A DNA stretch of 21,300 bases from Pseudomonadota bacterium (GTDB taxonomy: Bacteria > Pseudomonadota > Gammaproteobacteria > Xanthomonadales > Xanthomonadaceae). The DNA is taken from assembly GCA_023399815.1 (NCBI GenBank), contig JAEWOJ010000185.1, positions 1-21,300 on the forward strand, in the 5' to 3' direction. Positions 1 to 6,706 of the stretch are shown piece by piece. The stretch's first letter is position 1. Each line of letters begins with the position of its first letter. The notes beneath the pieces are model-generated. The model did no database searches and was not told the origin of the DNA. It was given only the letters and a program-made list of their open reading frames with translations. A program made the translations under genes and the position numbers.

Positions 1-51
1 CGACCAGGGCTTTCACCGTAAAGCCCCGGTCGCGACTCACGTCGCTCCTAC
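1..51. repeat. REP palindrome, family A (GTAGGAGCGACGT), truncated by window start
   Basis: The right arm ends in ACGTCGCTCCTAC at 39-51 and pairs with the CGACC...GGGCTTT side at the window start. The same arms recur at 2055-2123 and 9426-9493. It lies 23 bases beyond the thpR stop, as expected for a REP at a gene's 3' end. The left terminus is outside the window. Confidence 0.75.
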
Positions 52-74
52 GGAAACACGCTTCGTTGCCGGCT

Positions 75-662
75 TCAACCCAGCGGCCAGCGCCCTTCCA
101 GCTGGTAGCGGGTCTGTCCCAGGTAACTGCGGATCAGCACGAACTCGCGCACCAGCCAGCGCATCGGCTGCACCGGCTGCAGCGGCATGCGCCGCTTGTC
201 GTAGAGCAGGGTCAGGTGCGGCGTGAATGCCGGATCCGGACGGCTGCCCACACCCTGCAGGCAGCGCGCCAGTTCCTGGTGCAGGCCATGCAGCAGGTCG
301 GCGCCATGTTCGCTGCGCAGCACGAACGGGTGCTGGCGGCCGCCGGCAAAGCTGCCGACCTGGTCGAAGCACACCTCGAATTCCGGCATCCGCACCCGCG
401 CCGCGGCCTGCTGCACCTTCGCCAGCAGGCTCGGCGGCAGGCCGGCGTAATCCCCCAGGTGATGCAGGGTGACATGCAGGCGTTCGCGCGCCAGCGGCCG
501 CCCGTCCAGGCCATGCTCGGCGCGCAGCCCCTCGGCCAGTTCGGCGATGCGCCAGGCCGTGGCAGGATCGGGCATCACCGCGAAGAACAGGCGTTCGGTG
601 GGGATGTCGCTGCCGAGACCCAGCGACAGTTGCGCCTCGGCGGAGGGAATGAACTTCGTCAT
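75..662 (-). CDS. thpR: RNA 2',3'-cyclic phosphodiesterase (2H family, ThpR)
   Basis: A 195-residue protein of the 2H phosphoesterase superfamily (bacterial '2'-5' RNA ligase' family). Members open 2',3'-cyclic phosphates at RNA ends, and some ligate tRNA halves in vitro; they are cytosolic. Both catalytic H-x-T-x motifs are visible: HVTL at residues 63-66 (in LHVTLHHLG) and HLTL at 149-152 (in FTPHLTLLYDKR). The N-terminal strand RLFFAVMPD is typical. The ATG at 662 is chosen because it lies about 24 residues before that strand; an upstream in-frame ATG at 839 would add a stretch unlike the family. No good Shine-Dalgarno sequence is visible. A GCTAGTAT box at 731-738 is the likely -10. Family assignment is firm; the physiological substrate is not known. 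Confidence 0.93.
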   Translation of the reverse strand: MTKFIPSAEAQLSLGLGSDIPTERLFFAVMPDPATAWRIAELAEGLRAEHGLDGRPLARERLHVTLHHLGDYAGLPPSLLAKVQQAAARVRMPEFEVCFDQVGSFAGGRQHPFVLRSEHGADLLHGLHQELARCLQGVGSRPDPAFTPHLTLLYDKRRMPLQPVQPMRWLVREFVLIRSYLGQTRYQLEGRWPLG

Positions 663-730
663 GGTCAGGTGGAAACACCGGCCGGCGGGAAGATGCCGGC
701 ATGCAGCGGCCGGCCTCGTCTGGGGCGCGG

Positions 731-738
731 ATACTAGC
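731..738 (-). promoter_or_regulatory. Candidate -10 element (GCTAGTAT) for thpR
   Basis: Read on the minus strand this is GCTAGTAT, a TANNNT-type -10, 68 nt before the thpR ATG. No clear -35 is visible. It belongs to a set of similar boxes in this window. Confidence 0.4.
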
Positions 739-842
739 AGACCCTGCCACGCGCGGGGCCGTCCGCTCCCGGCGCCGGCCATGCCCATGGCGAAATAATG
801 GCCACACCTCCGGAACGACCGCGGCACAAGGGCCGCCACGGG

Positions 843-888
843 TTATCCACATCTTTGCAGGGCGCCCGTCCACATCGCCTGTGGATTC
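843..888. promoter_or_regulatory. DnaA-box cluster in the thpR/TPR-gene divergent intergenic region
   Basis: TTATCCACA at 843-851 matches the DnaA-box consensus at 9 of 9 positions. A second TCCACA core lies at 869-874, and TGTGGATTC at 880-888 is a 7-of-9 box on the other strand. The last two form an inverted repeat TCCACA-N5-TGTGGA at 869-885. No dnaA, dnaN, gidA or parAB gene is nearby, so this is more likely a regulatory or titration site than an origin. The rest of 663-962 holds only candidate promoters. Confidence 0.5.
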
Positions 889-920
889 CCGCCCGGCGTG
901 CGCCGGCCTGCCGTGACAGG

Positions 921-928
921 CATACACT
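921..928 (+). promoter_or_regulatory. Candidate -10 element (CATACACT) for the TPR gene
   Basis: TACACT at 923-928 is a TANNNT-type -10, 34 nt before the ATG at 963. No convincing -35 is seen. It lies about 35 bp downstream of the DnaA-box cluster. Confidence 0.35.
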
Positions 929-962
929 GGGGATCAACGCCGCAAGCCCACGGGTGGTCGCC

Positions 963-2039
963 ATGATCGGTTGGAACGCTTTCGTCCTGCTCGCCGCCGT
1001 CAACCTCGCGCCGCCGGCCGCGCCACCGACGCCGGAGCAGGTGATGGCGGTTCCGGAAGAACTGCGGCAGCAACTGCAGGAGCGGGTGATCAACGCCGCC
1101 AACGCTCCCGAGCAGCGCCTGCTGCGGCTGGTGGACCTGGTGTTCAAGCCGGAGGGCCTCGGCCTGCAGTACGACACCACCGCCACGTTGACCGTGGCCG
1201 AGACCTGGACCCAGCACCGCGCCAACTGCCTGTCCTTCAGCCTGCTGTTCGTCGCGCTGGCGCGCGAGGCGGGACTGGAGGCGCACATCCAGGAAGTCGG
1301 CCAGGTCGTGACCTGGTACCAGGAACAGGGCGTGATCTACAACGCCGGGCACGTCAACGTCGGCCTGCGCGTGGCCGGCCGGCGCGGCACGCTGGACCTG
1401 GACCAGAACGTGCTCTACGACCGCCGCGGCCCGGTGGTGATCACCGACCAGCGTGCCCTGGCCCATTACTACAACAACCGCGGCGCCGAACTGATGGCCG
1501 CCCATGACGACAGCGCGATGGACTACCTGCATGCGGCGCTGCGCATGGATCCGTCGTTCGCCCCCGCCTGGAACAACCTGGGCGTGCTGGAAACCCGCCG
1601 TGGCGCCACCGTCGAAGCGGCCAGTGCATTCGACAACGCGCTGCGGATCGACCCGACATTGGCGTCGGCCCTGTCCAATGCCACCGCGTTCTACCTGCGG
1701 CAGGGCGATGCCGGGCGGGCCGGGCAACTGGGCGACCGCCTGCAGCAGGTGCACAACCGCGACCCGTTCTACCAGTTCATGCAGGGCGTGGCGGCCGAAC
1801 GCCGCGGCGACTATGCGAAGGCCGTGGACGGCTATCGCCACGCGATACGCCTGTATGGCAACGCCCACCAGTTCCATTTCGGGCTGGCGCGGGCGTATTT
1901 CCTGCTCGGCGAGAACCAGCGCGCCATGCGCGAAATGGCGCGCGCCCGCGAACTTGGCGGCTCGGACCGGCTGCGCGCGATCTACCAGGCCAAGCTCGAC
2001 GGCCTGCACCGGCTCAACGCGCGCCAGGCCCTGCACTGA
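963..2039 (+). CDS. Exported transglutaminase-like/TPR protein
   Basis: A 358-residue protein. A short hydrophobic N-terminus (residues 1-20) looks like a weak signal peptide or anchor, suggesting a periplasmic location. Residues about 50-165 resemble a transglutaminase-like cysteine-protease fold: Cys89 in HRANCLSFS, His130 in YNAGHVNVG, and Asp145/Asp147 in TLDLDQN would form a Cys-His-Asp triad. Residues about 165-340 are tetratricopeptide repeats; canonical A-N-N-L-G and A-L-R-I/M-D-P spacing is visible at 169-200 and 203-234, with further repeats at 271-336. Such fusions occur in xanthomonads without a settled function; TPRs usually bind partners. An in-frame ATG at 798 would add 55 basic, non-conserved residues ahead of the hydrophobic segment, so the ATG at 963 is preferred. 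It converges on yjdM with a REP between. Confidence 0.85.
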   Translation: MIGWNAFVLLAAVNLAPPAAPPTPEQVMAVPEELRQQLQERVINAANAPEQRLLRLVDLVFKPEGLGLQYDTTATLTVAETWTQHRANCLSFSLLFVALAREAGLEAHIQEVGQVVTWYQEQGVIYNAGHVNVGLRVAGRRGTLDLDQNVLYDRRGPVVITDQRALAHYYNNRGAELMAAHDDSAMDYLHAALRMDPSFAPAWNNLGVLETRRGATVEAASAFDNALRIDPTLASALSNATAFYLRQGDAGRAGQLGDRLQQVHNRDPFYQFMQGVAAERRGDYAKAVDGYRHAIRLYGNAHQFHFGLARAYFLLGENQRAMREMARARELGGSDRLRAIYQAKLDGLHRLNARQALH

Positions 2040-2054
2040 CGCCTCGCCAAAACC

Positions 2055-2123
2055 GTAGGAGCGACGTCAGTCGCGACAGGGCTTCCCCAAGAAAGCCAAG
2101 GTCGCGACCGACGTCGCTCCTAC
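2055..2123. repeat. REP palindrome, family A
   Basis: A 69-bp imperfect inverted repeat. The left arm starts GTAGGAGCGACGTCAGTCGC and the right arm ends CGACGTCGCTCCTAC; the inner arms AGGGCTT and AAGCC also pair. It fills the gap between the convergent ends of the TPR gene (2039) and yjdM (2146), where it could act as a bidirectional terminator or mRNA-stabilising hairpin. Confidence 0.85.
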
Positions 2124-2145
2124 ACAGGTTTGTTTTATCGCGGAC

Positions 2146-2478
2146 TCAGGCCTTGCGCAGGAAGCAGGTCTTCAGCACCAGGCCCTTGATCTTGTCCGAG
2201 TTGCCTTCGATGTGCTCGGCGTCGTCCTCGACCAGGCGGATGTTGCGGATCACCGTGCCCTGCTTGAGCGGGATCGACGAACCCTTGACCTTCAGGTCCT
2301 TGATCACGGTGACGGTGTCGCCGGCGACCAGCACGTTGCCGTTGCTGTCGCGCACCACCAGCGCCGATTCGCTGGCCTCGCCCGGGGTCCATTCGTGGCC
2401 GCAGTCGGCGCAGATCCACAGCGCGCCATCGGGATAGACGTTCTCCGACGAGCACTGCGGGCAGGAGGAAACGGACAT
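2146..2478 (-). CDS. yjdM: YjdM/PhnA family zinc-ribbon protein
   Basis: A 110-residue protein that aligns over its whole length with what I recall of E. coli YjdM (formerly PhnA). It has an N-terminal zinc ribbon with C-x2-C pairs at Cys6/Cys9 and Cys23/Cys26 (CPQC and CADC), then the conserved core VRDSNGNVLVAGD and TVIKDLKVKGSS and a KGLVLKT C-terminus. Despite the old name, the family is not an established phosphonate enzyme; it is probably a small cytosolic protein of unclear role. The ATG at 2478 gives the typical family N-terminus, with GGAG 7 nt upstream. A GCTACAAT -10 lies 34 nt upstream and abuts a strong hairpin. It is transcribed in the same direction as the sigma operon behind it but seems to have its own promoter. 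Confidence 0.93.
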   Translation of the reverse strand: MSVSSCPQCSSENVYPDGALWICADCGHEWTPGEASESALVVRDSNGNVLVAGDTVTVIKDLKVKGSSIPLKQGTVIRNIRLVEDDAEHIEGNSDKIKGLVLKTCFLRKA

Positions 2479-2512
2479 GGCGACTCCAATACGATGATGT
2501 GACAAGCCGCCT

Positions 2513-2520
2513 ATTGTAGC
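2513..2520 (-). promoter_or_regulatory. Candidate -10 element (GCTACAAT) for yjdM
   Basis: TACAAT matches TATAAT at 5 of 6 positions and lies 34 nt before the yjdM start. A -35 at normal spacing would fall inside the GC-rich hairpin at 2520-2550. Confidence 0.45.
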
Positions 2521-2550
2521 CGCCCGCCCCCGTTCGCCGGGCGCGGGCGG
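2520..2550. terminator. Strong GC hairpin between the DUF4097 gene and yjdM
   Basis: A 13-bp stem with one mismatch (CCGCCCGCCCCCG / CGGGCGCGGGCGG) around a 5-nt loop, starting 11 bases after the DUF4097 stop codon. There is no T-tract on either side, so it is not a textbook intrinsic terminator. It may serve as a Rho-dependent or 3'-end-protecting hairpin. Confidence 0.5.
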
Positions 2551-2561
2551 AAGCCGTGCGC

Positions 2562-3455
2562 TCAGCGCTCGCCGAGGTTCACCCGCACGCTGCCCGAGTG
2601 CGAGCTGATGGAGATGTCGCCGTCGCCGCCGCCGATGCGCGCGCCCAGGCTGCTGCCCGGGCCATGGCGCGGGCGCTCGACCTCGCCCACGTCCGAGCGG
2701 ATGTTGCCGCTGAAGCTGCTGACCTTCAGCTGCGCGGAGGTGCGCGCCGGCAGAGTCAGCGAGATCGGCGCGCTCACCGTCTGCAGGCTGATGCGGCCGC
2801 CCGGCTGCAGGCCGGCGCTGCGCACGCCCAGGCTGCCGGACACGGTTTCGGCATTGAGCCGCTGCACCGCGGAGAGGTCGAGATCGATCGCGCCCGAGAC
2901 CGAATTGGCCGCCACGTCGCCGCCGCTGGCGCCGGCCGCGCTGATCGCGCCGCTGACCGAGCGCAGCTCCAGCCGCGGGGTCCGCAGCTGCGAGCGGATC
3001 GCGCCGCTGACGGTGTTGAGGCTGGTCTCGCCGGCCTGCCCGTTGGCGGTGATGCCACCGCTGACGGTGCTGGCCTGCAGCCGGCGCAGATCGACGTCGG
3101 CCACGTCCAGCGTGGCGCTGACCGTGCCGGCCTGCAGTTCGCTGCCGCGCGGCACGCGCAGTTCCAGCACCGCGCCGCGGCTGCTGCGGCTGTTCTGCGG
3201 GTACACCACCTTCAGCTGCACGCGGTTGGCGCTGTTCTGCACGTCCAGGCGCTGGCCCTCGCCGAGCGTGCCGGTCAGCTGCACCTCGTTGCGGTCCCAG
3301 CCGCGCACGGTCACCGAGCCGGCGACGTTGCTGATCTCCACGCGCCCGCCGCTGGACAGTGCGTGGTGTTCGTTGACCGTGGTCTGCGCCAGGGCCGGCG
3401 CCAGCGGAGCCAGCAGCGCGACGGCGGCCAGCAGGTATCGCACGGGAGCGTTCAT
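2562..3455 (-). CDS. Exported DUF4097-family beta-strand repeat protein
   Basis: A 297-residue protein with a clear Sec signal peptide (residues 1-23, ending APALA before QTT), so it is probably periplasmic or surface-attached. The mature part is a chain of short beta repeats built on V-S-G/A-x-I, seen near residues 111, 131, 149, 167, 186, 205, 227, 246 and 286, mostly 18-20 residues apart. This is the pattern of the DUF4097 'putative adhesin' family, which is expected to form a beta-helix-like stack. No catalytic residues are evident. It starts 12 bases after the anti-sigma stop and is the last gene of the sigma/anti-sigma operon. It may therefore sense envelope state or be an effector of the regulon; that role is inference. 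No lipobox or membrane anchor was seen. Confidence 0.9.
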   Translation of the reverse strand: MNAPVRYLLAAVALLAPLAPALAQTTVNEHHALSSGGRVEISNVAGSVTVRGWDRNEVQLTGTLGEGQRLDVQNSANRVQLKVVYPQNSRSSRGAVLELRVPRGSELQAGTVSATLDVADVDLRRLQASTVSGGITANGQAGETSLNTVSGAIRSQLRTPRLELRSVSGAISAAGASGGDVAANSVSGAIDLDLSAVQRLNAETVSGSLGVRSAGLQPGGRISLQTVSAPISLTLPARTSAQLKVSSFSGNIRSDVGEVERPRHGPGSSLGARIGGGDGDISISSHSGSVRVNLGER

Positions 3456-3467
3456 GGTGATTTTCCT

Positions 3468-4004
3468 TCAGGTGGGAAGACCGGCGGCGGCAAGGCCCTG
3501 CCGGGTGAGTTCCAGGCGCAGCGCGTAGGTGCGCCGCAGTTGGCCGAGCAGGAAGCCGGCATCGGGGCTCTGCGCGATCGCCGAGCGGATGCTGCCGGCG
3601 CTGGCATCGAGTTCGTGCAGCGCGGGGACGAGTTCGGCGGGTACGGTGTCCTGCGGGATCGCCGCGATCGCCTGCCCGTATTCGTCGGCAAGCGCATCGG
3701 CCTGCACTTCCAGCGGCGATTCCAGCGCCGTCGCCGGCGGCACCGGTTGCTCGTGCAGTCCCCACCAGCGACCGGCCCCGAACAGCGCCAGCGCGGCGAC
3801 CGCTGCCGCCGCGGCGGTGAGCGGCCAACGGCGGCGATGCCGGAGCGGCGTGGCGACGACGGACGGTGCGCGTTGCTCTTCCTGCAGCCGCGCGGCGATG
3901 CGCTGCCAGGCCGCGGCCGGCGGCAGGCGCTCGGCCGGAAGCTGGCGCAGGCGCGCGGCCAGATCGTCGTGTTCGTGATCGTGGTCGGAATCGTGTCGGT
4001 TCAT
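3468..4004 (-). CDS. Putative anti-sigma factor, single-pass membrane protein
   Basis: A 178-residue protein with a short cytosolic N-terminus rich in His and Asp (residues 4-14), then amphipathic helical sequence (15-45), one transmembrane segment at about 60-82 flanked by RHRRR on the inside, and a helical periplasmic C-terminus of about 95 residues. Its ATG overlaps the sigma-factor stop (ATGA), the usual coupling for a sigma/anti-sigma pair. It has no cysteine at all, so the common zinc anti-sigma motif H-x3-C-x2-C is absent. The call therefore rests on topology and position rather than on a recognised domain. Alternatives are another membrane partner of the sigma factor or an envelope sensor. 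The His/Asp-rich start could bind metal, but this is untested. Confidence 0.7.
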   Translation of the reverse strand: MNRHDSDHDHEHDDLAARLRQLPAERLPPAAAWQRIAARLQEEQRAPSVVATPLRHRRRWPLTAAAAAVAALALFGAGRWWGLHEQPVPPATALESPLEVQADALADEYGQAIAAIPQDTVPAELVPALHELDASAGSIRSAIAQSPDAGFLLGQLRRTYALRLELTRQGLAAAGLPT

Positions 4005-4579
4005 TGCGTTTCTCCCAGACGCACGCGCAGCAGGCCGCGCGCGCGATGCAGCTGCGCCTTGGAACTGCCGACGGCCATCCGCAGTTCCTCGGCGATCTCC
4101 TGGTGTTTCCAGCCTTCGATGTCGTGCAGCACCAGCACCGCGCGGGCGCGCGGCGGCAGGGTTTCCAGCGCGCGTTCCAGGTCCAGCCCGGTGGCCTGGC
4201 AGCGCGTGGACGCCGGCATATCCGCCAGCGCATCCATGCCGCCCTCGCCGATGTCCAGCGCCTCGAAGGCGGCGCTGGCGCGCAGTTCCATCAACGCCGT
4301 GTTCACCGCCATCCGGTGCAGCCAGGTGCCCAGCGCGCTCTCGAAGCGGAACTGCGGCAGCTTGCGCCAGGCCTGGATGAAGGTCTCCTGCAACGCATCC
4401 TCGGCCCGCGCGGCGTTGCCGCCGCACAACCGCCACAGCAGCGCATACAGGCGCGGGGCGTGGCGACGGTAGATGCGCTCGTAGGCGCGGCTGTCGCCAC
4501 CGGCGGCGGCGCGCGCCAGCACGGCGTCGTCGGCAGCCTGCGGGGATGGAGCGGTGGCGGTCACGGTGGCGTCGAGCAT
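4001..4579 (-). CDS. ECF-type RNA polymerase sigma factor (sigma-70 family)
   Basis: A 192-residue two-domain sigma factor. Region 2 spans about residues 24-95, with the core-binding segment AEDALQETFIQAWRKLPQF (59-77) and the -10-recognition helix F-E-S-A-L-G-T-W-L-H-R-M-A-V-N. Region 4 spans about 133-187, with LPPRARAVLVLHDIEG and the helix-turn-helix EIAEELRMAVGSSKAQLHRAR that reads the -35. It redirects RNA polymerase to an envelope or stress regulon. The ATG at 4579 is preceded by AAGG at short spacing; upstream in-frame extension to 4867 lacks sigma homology. It is first in a three-gene operon with the putative anti-sigma factor and the DUF4097 protein. A GGCTTTAAA box about 30 nt upstream may be the -10 of its promoter. 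The ECF subgroup cannot be settled by eye. Confidence 0.93.
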   Translation of the reverse strand: MLDATVTATAPSPQAADDAVLARAAAGGDSRAYERIYRRHAPRLYALLWRLCGGNAARAEDALQETFIQAWRKLPQFRFESALGTWLHRMAVNTALMELRASAAFEALDIGEGGMDALADMPASTRCQATGLDLERALETLPPRARAVLVLHDIEGWKHQEIAEELRMAVGSSKAQLHRARGLLRVRLGETQ

Positions 4580-4651
4580 ATCCCTTGGATGCGGCGGCCA
4601 CCGGAAAGGTTTAAAGCCGATCGCCGAAACGCCTGCCGCGAGGATCGCCGG

Positions 4652-4680
4652 CTGACAGGGCCGGCCCGGTCGTCGACAAT
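4652..4680 (+). promoter_or_regulatory. Candidate sigma-70 promoter for the NPP phosphodiesterase gene
   Basis: CTGACA at 4652-4657 (5 of 6 to TTGACA) and GACAAT at 4675-4680 (4 of 6 to TATAAT), separated by exactly 17 bp. The -10 ends 29 nt before the ATG at 4710. This is the best two-part promoter in the window. Confidence 0.5.
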
Positions 4681-4709
4681 CGGCCTTCGCCACTCCCCAG
4701 CAATCTCCC

Positions 4710-5975
4710 ATGTTCCGACTTCCTGCCGCCCTGCTGGGCGCCGCCCTCGCGCTGGCCGGCTGCGCCAGCGTTCCCGCGACCGCTCCCGCCGTCCCCGCGG
4801 TCCACGCCACGCTGCCGCGCGAGGCCACCTCGCCGCTGATCCTCATCTCGATCGACGGCTTCCGCAACGACTACCTGGAACGCGGGCTCACCCCCACGCT
4901 CACGGCTCTGGCCGGCGACGGCGTACGCGCCGAATACATGCGCCCGTCGTATCCCTCGATCACGTTTCCCAACCACTACACGCTGGTGACGGGGCTGCGC
5001 CCGGACCACCACGGCGTCATCGCCAACTTCATGACCGATCCGTCGATCCCCGGCGTGCGCTTCAGCATGTTCGATCCGGCCACCGTCGGCGACGAGCGCT
5101 GGTGGGACGACGGCACCCCGCTGTGGACCCGCGTGCGCGAACAGGGCGGCCGCGCCGCGGCGATGTTCTGGGTCGGCTCGGAAGCACCGATCCACGGCGC
5201 CCGTCCGGAGTTCTGGCGTCCGTTCGACATCCAGGTCAGCTCCGAGGACCGCGTCCGCCAGGTGCTGGATTGGCTGGCGCTGCCCGCCGCGGAGCGGCCG
5301 CACTTCATCACCCTGTACTTCGACCAGGTGGACAGCATGGGCCACGAGCACGGCCCCGACTCCCCCGAACTGGACCAGGCGCTGGGCGAGGTGGACACCG
5401 CCATCGGCCACCTGCTGCAGGGAATCGACACGCTCGGCCTGGGGCAACGGGTGAACCTGGTGGTGGTATCCGACCACGGCATGACTGCGACGGGGCCGGA
5501 AAAGGAGTTCTTCCTCGACGACCTCGTCGACGTGAGCCACCTGGACTTCGGCTGGACCGGCGCCTACGCCTCCTTCGACGCCCTGCCCGGCGGCGAAACC
5601 GCCGCGCGGCAGCTGATGGGCCGGCACCCGCACATGGAGTGCATGACCCGCGAGCAGATTCCGGCCCGCTTCGAATACGGCCGGCACCGGCGTGTGCCGG
5701 CCTACATCTGCATCGGCGAGCCCGGCTGGCAGATCACCACCCGCGAGGCGGTGCAGCGCAAGAAGCACCGCCTGCTCGGCGAGCACGGCTACGACAACCA
5801 GCTCGCCGACATGCGCTCGCCGTTCATCGCCCATGGGCCGGCATTCCGGCAGGGCCTGGTGATCCCGCCGATCGACAACGTCGACGTCTACCCGCTGCTG
5901 GCGCGCGTGCTCGGCATCGCGCCGGGCGCCAACGACGGCGACGCCGCCCACACCGCCGCCGCGCTGCGCCCCTGA
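4710..5975 (+). CDS. NPP-type nucleotide pyrophosphatase/phosphodiesterase lipoprotein (alkaline phosphatase superfamily)
   Basis: A 421-residue protein with a lipoprotein signal peptide: LAGC lipobox, lipid-modified Cys18. The mature part is an ectonucleotide pyrophosphatase/phosphodiesterase, a two-zinc enzyme cleaving nucleotide or other phosphodiesters in the periplasm. All metal and catalytic positions are present: Asp49 (IDGFR), nucleophile Thr85 (YPSITFPNHYTLVTGL), Asp208 and His212 (DQVDSMGHEHGP), Asp255 and His256 (VVSDHGM), and His375 (FIAHGPAF). The length is normal for bacterial members, such as the structurally known enzyme from Xanthomonas. A 17-bp-spaced promoter precedes it; no strong Shine-Dalgarno sequence is seen. 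The MscS-like gene follows after 49 bases and may be co-transcribed. The true substrate cannot be read from sequence. Confidence 0.93.
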   Translation: MFRLPAALLGAALALAGCASVPATAPAVPAVHATLPREATSPLILISIDGFRNDYLERGLTPTLTALAGDGVRAEYMRPSYPSITFPNHYTLVTGLRPDHHGVIANFMTDPSIPGVRFSMFDPATVGDERWWDDGTPLWTRVREQGGRAAAMFWVGSEAPIHGARPEFWRPFDIQVSSEDRVRQVLDWLALPAAERPHFITLYFDQVDSMGHEHGPDSPELDQALGEVDTAIGHLLQGIDTLGLGQRVNLVVVSDHGMTATGPEKEFFLDDLVDVSHLDFGWTGAYASFDALPGGETAARQLMGRHPHMECMTREQIPARFEYGRHRRVPAYICIGEPGWQITTREAVQRKKHRLLGEHGYDNQLADMRSPFIAHGPAFRQGLVIPPIDNVDVYPLLARVLGIAPGANDGDAAHTAAALRP

Positions 5976-6024
5976 CCACCAGGGGCCGCCGCCGACGGCC
6001 GCGTCCCCGCAAGGAGATACCCCG

Positions 6025-6606
6025 ATGAAGCACTACCTGCCGGAATGGATGCACGAATGGGTCGGCACGCTGGAGCTCGCCCTGTCGATCATCGCGATCC
6101 TGCTGGCCGCCTGGCTGCTGCGCCTGCTCAGCCGGCGCCTGCTGGCGCGGCTGGGCCGCCACTACACCCTGCCCAAGCCGATGGAAATGGCGATCCGGCG
6201 CCTGTCCAGCTTCGTCATCTGGAGCTGCACGCTGGTCGCCATCCTCGACCGTGTCGGCGTGTCGGCCACGGTGCTGTGGACCGCCTTCACCGGCTTTGCC
6301 GCGGTCGGCGCGGTGGCGTTCTTCGCGGCGTGGAGCGTGCTGTCCAACATCTTCTGCACGTTCCTGATCTTCACCACCCGCCCGTTCCGCCTCGGCGACC
6401 ACATCGAGGTGCTGGAAAACGGCGAGAAACCCGGCCTCAAGGGCCGCGTCATCGACATCAACCTGATCTACACCACGATGCAGGAAATCGGCGGTCCGAG
6501 CGAAGACGCGCTGATGCAGATCCCCAACAGCCTGTTCTTCCAGCGCGGCCTGCGCCGCTGGCCGGGCGGGCGCATCGACGGGAACCCCCTGCTGGGCGAC
6601 GGTTGA
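6025..6606 (+). CDS. Short MscS-like mechanosensitive channel family protein
   Basis: A 193-residue inner-membrane protein. Hydrophobic helices lie at about 14-35, 61-80 and 83-118; the last is the Gly/Ala-rich pore helix typical of MscS (AFTGFAAVGAVAFFAAWSVLSN). The beta domain follows (RPFRLGDHIEVL...GRVIDINLIYTTM...MQIPNSLFF, about 119-172). The protein ends about 20 residues later, so the large C-terminal alpha/beta vestibule domain of E. coli MscS (286 residues) is missing. The stop is clean and the reading frame intact, so it is probably a natural short subfamily rather than a broken gene. The start has a strong AAGGAG 8 nt upstream. Role: tension-gated solute release, or a regulator of another channel; the former is family knowledge only. 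Confidence 0.87.
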   Translation: MKHYLPEWMHEWVGTLELALSIIAILLAAWLLRLLSRRLLARLGRHYTLPKPMEMAIRRLSSFVIWSCTLVAILDRVGVSATVLWTAFTGFAAVGAVAFFAAWSVLSNIFCTFLIFTTRPFRLGDHIEVLENGEKPGLKGRVIDINLIYTTMQEIGGPSEDALMQIPNSLFFQRGLRRWPGGRIDGNPLLGDG

Positions 6607-6706
6607 GGCAGCGGCGGGGCCGGCAGCCGGCCACCGGCGTTTTGTTGCAGTGCAGCGAAAAATGCAAGAATCCACGCCTGCGACAGCCTGAACCGGCCCT
6701 GCCCCC

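Noticed and set aside
843..888. Chromosomal or plasmid replication origin
   Set aside because: Only one exact DnaA box, no AT-rich unwinding region and no replication or partition genes nearby.
798..962. Longer N-terminus for the TPR protein, starting at 798
   Set aside because: It would run through the DnaA boxes and the candidate promoter, and the hydrophobic export segment begins directly at the ATG at 963.
2556..6028. Very long plus-strand open frames (for example 2556-4472 and 3866-6028)
   Set aside because: They lie opposite or out of frame with well-supported genes (sigma operon, NPP enzyme), show Ala/Arg-rich low-complexity translation and have no recognisable domain.
6641..6671. 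Two-part sigma-70 promoter before sotB (TTGTTG and CAAGAA/AAGAAT)
   Set aside because: The -35 fits only in part and the -10 poorly at 17-bp spacing; not strong enough for a feature.
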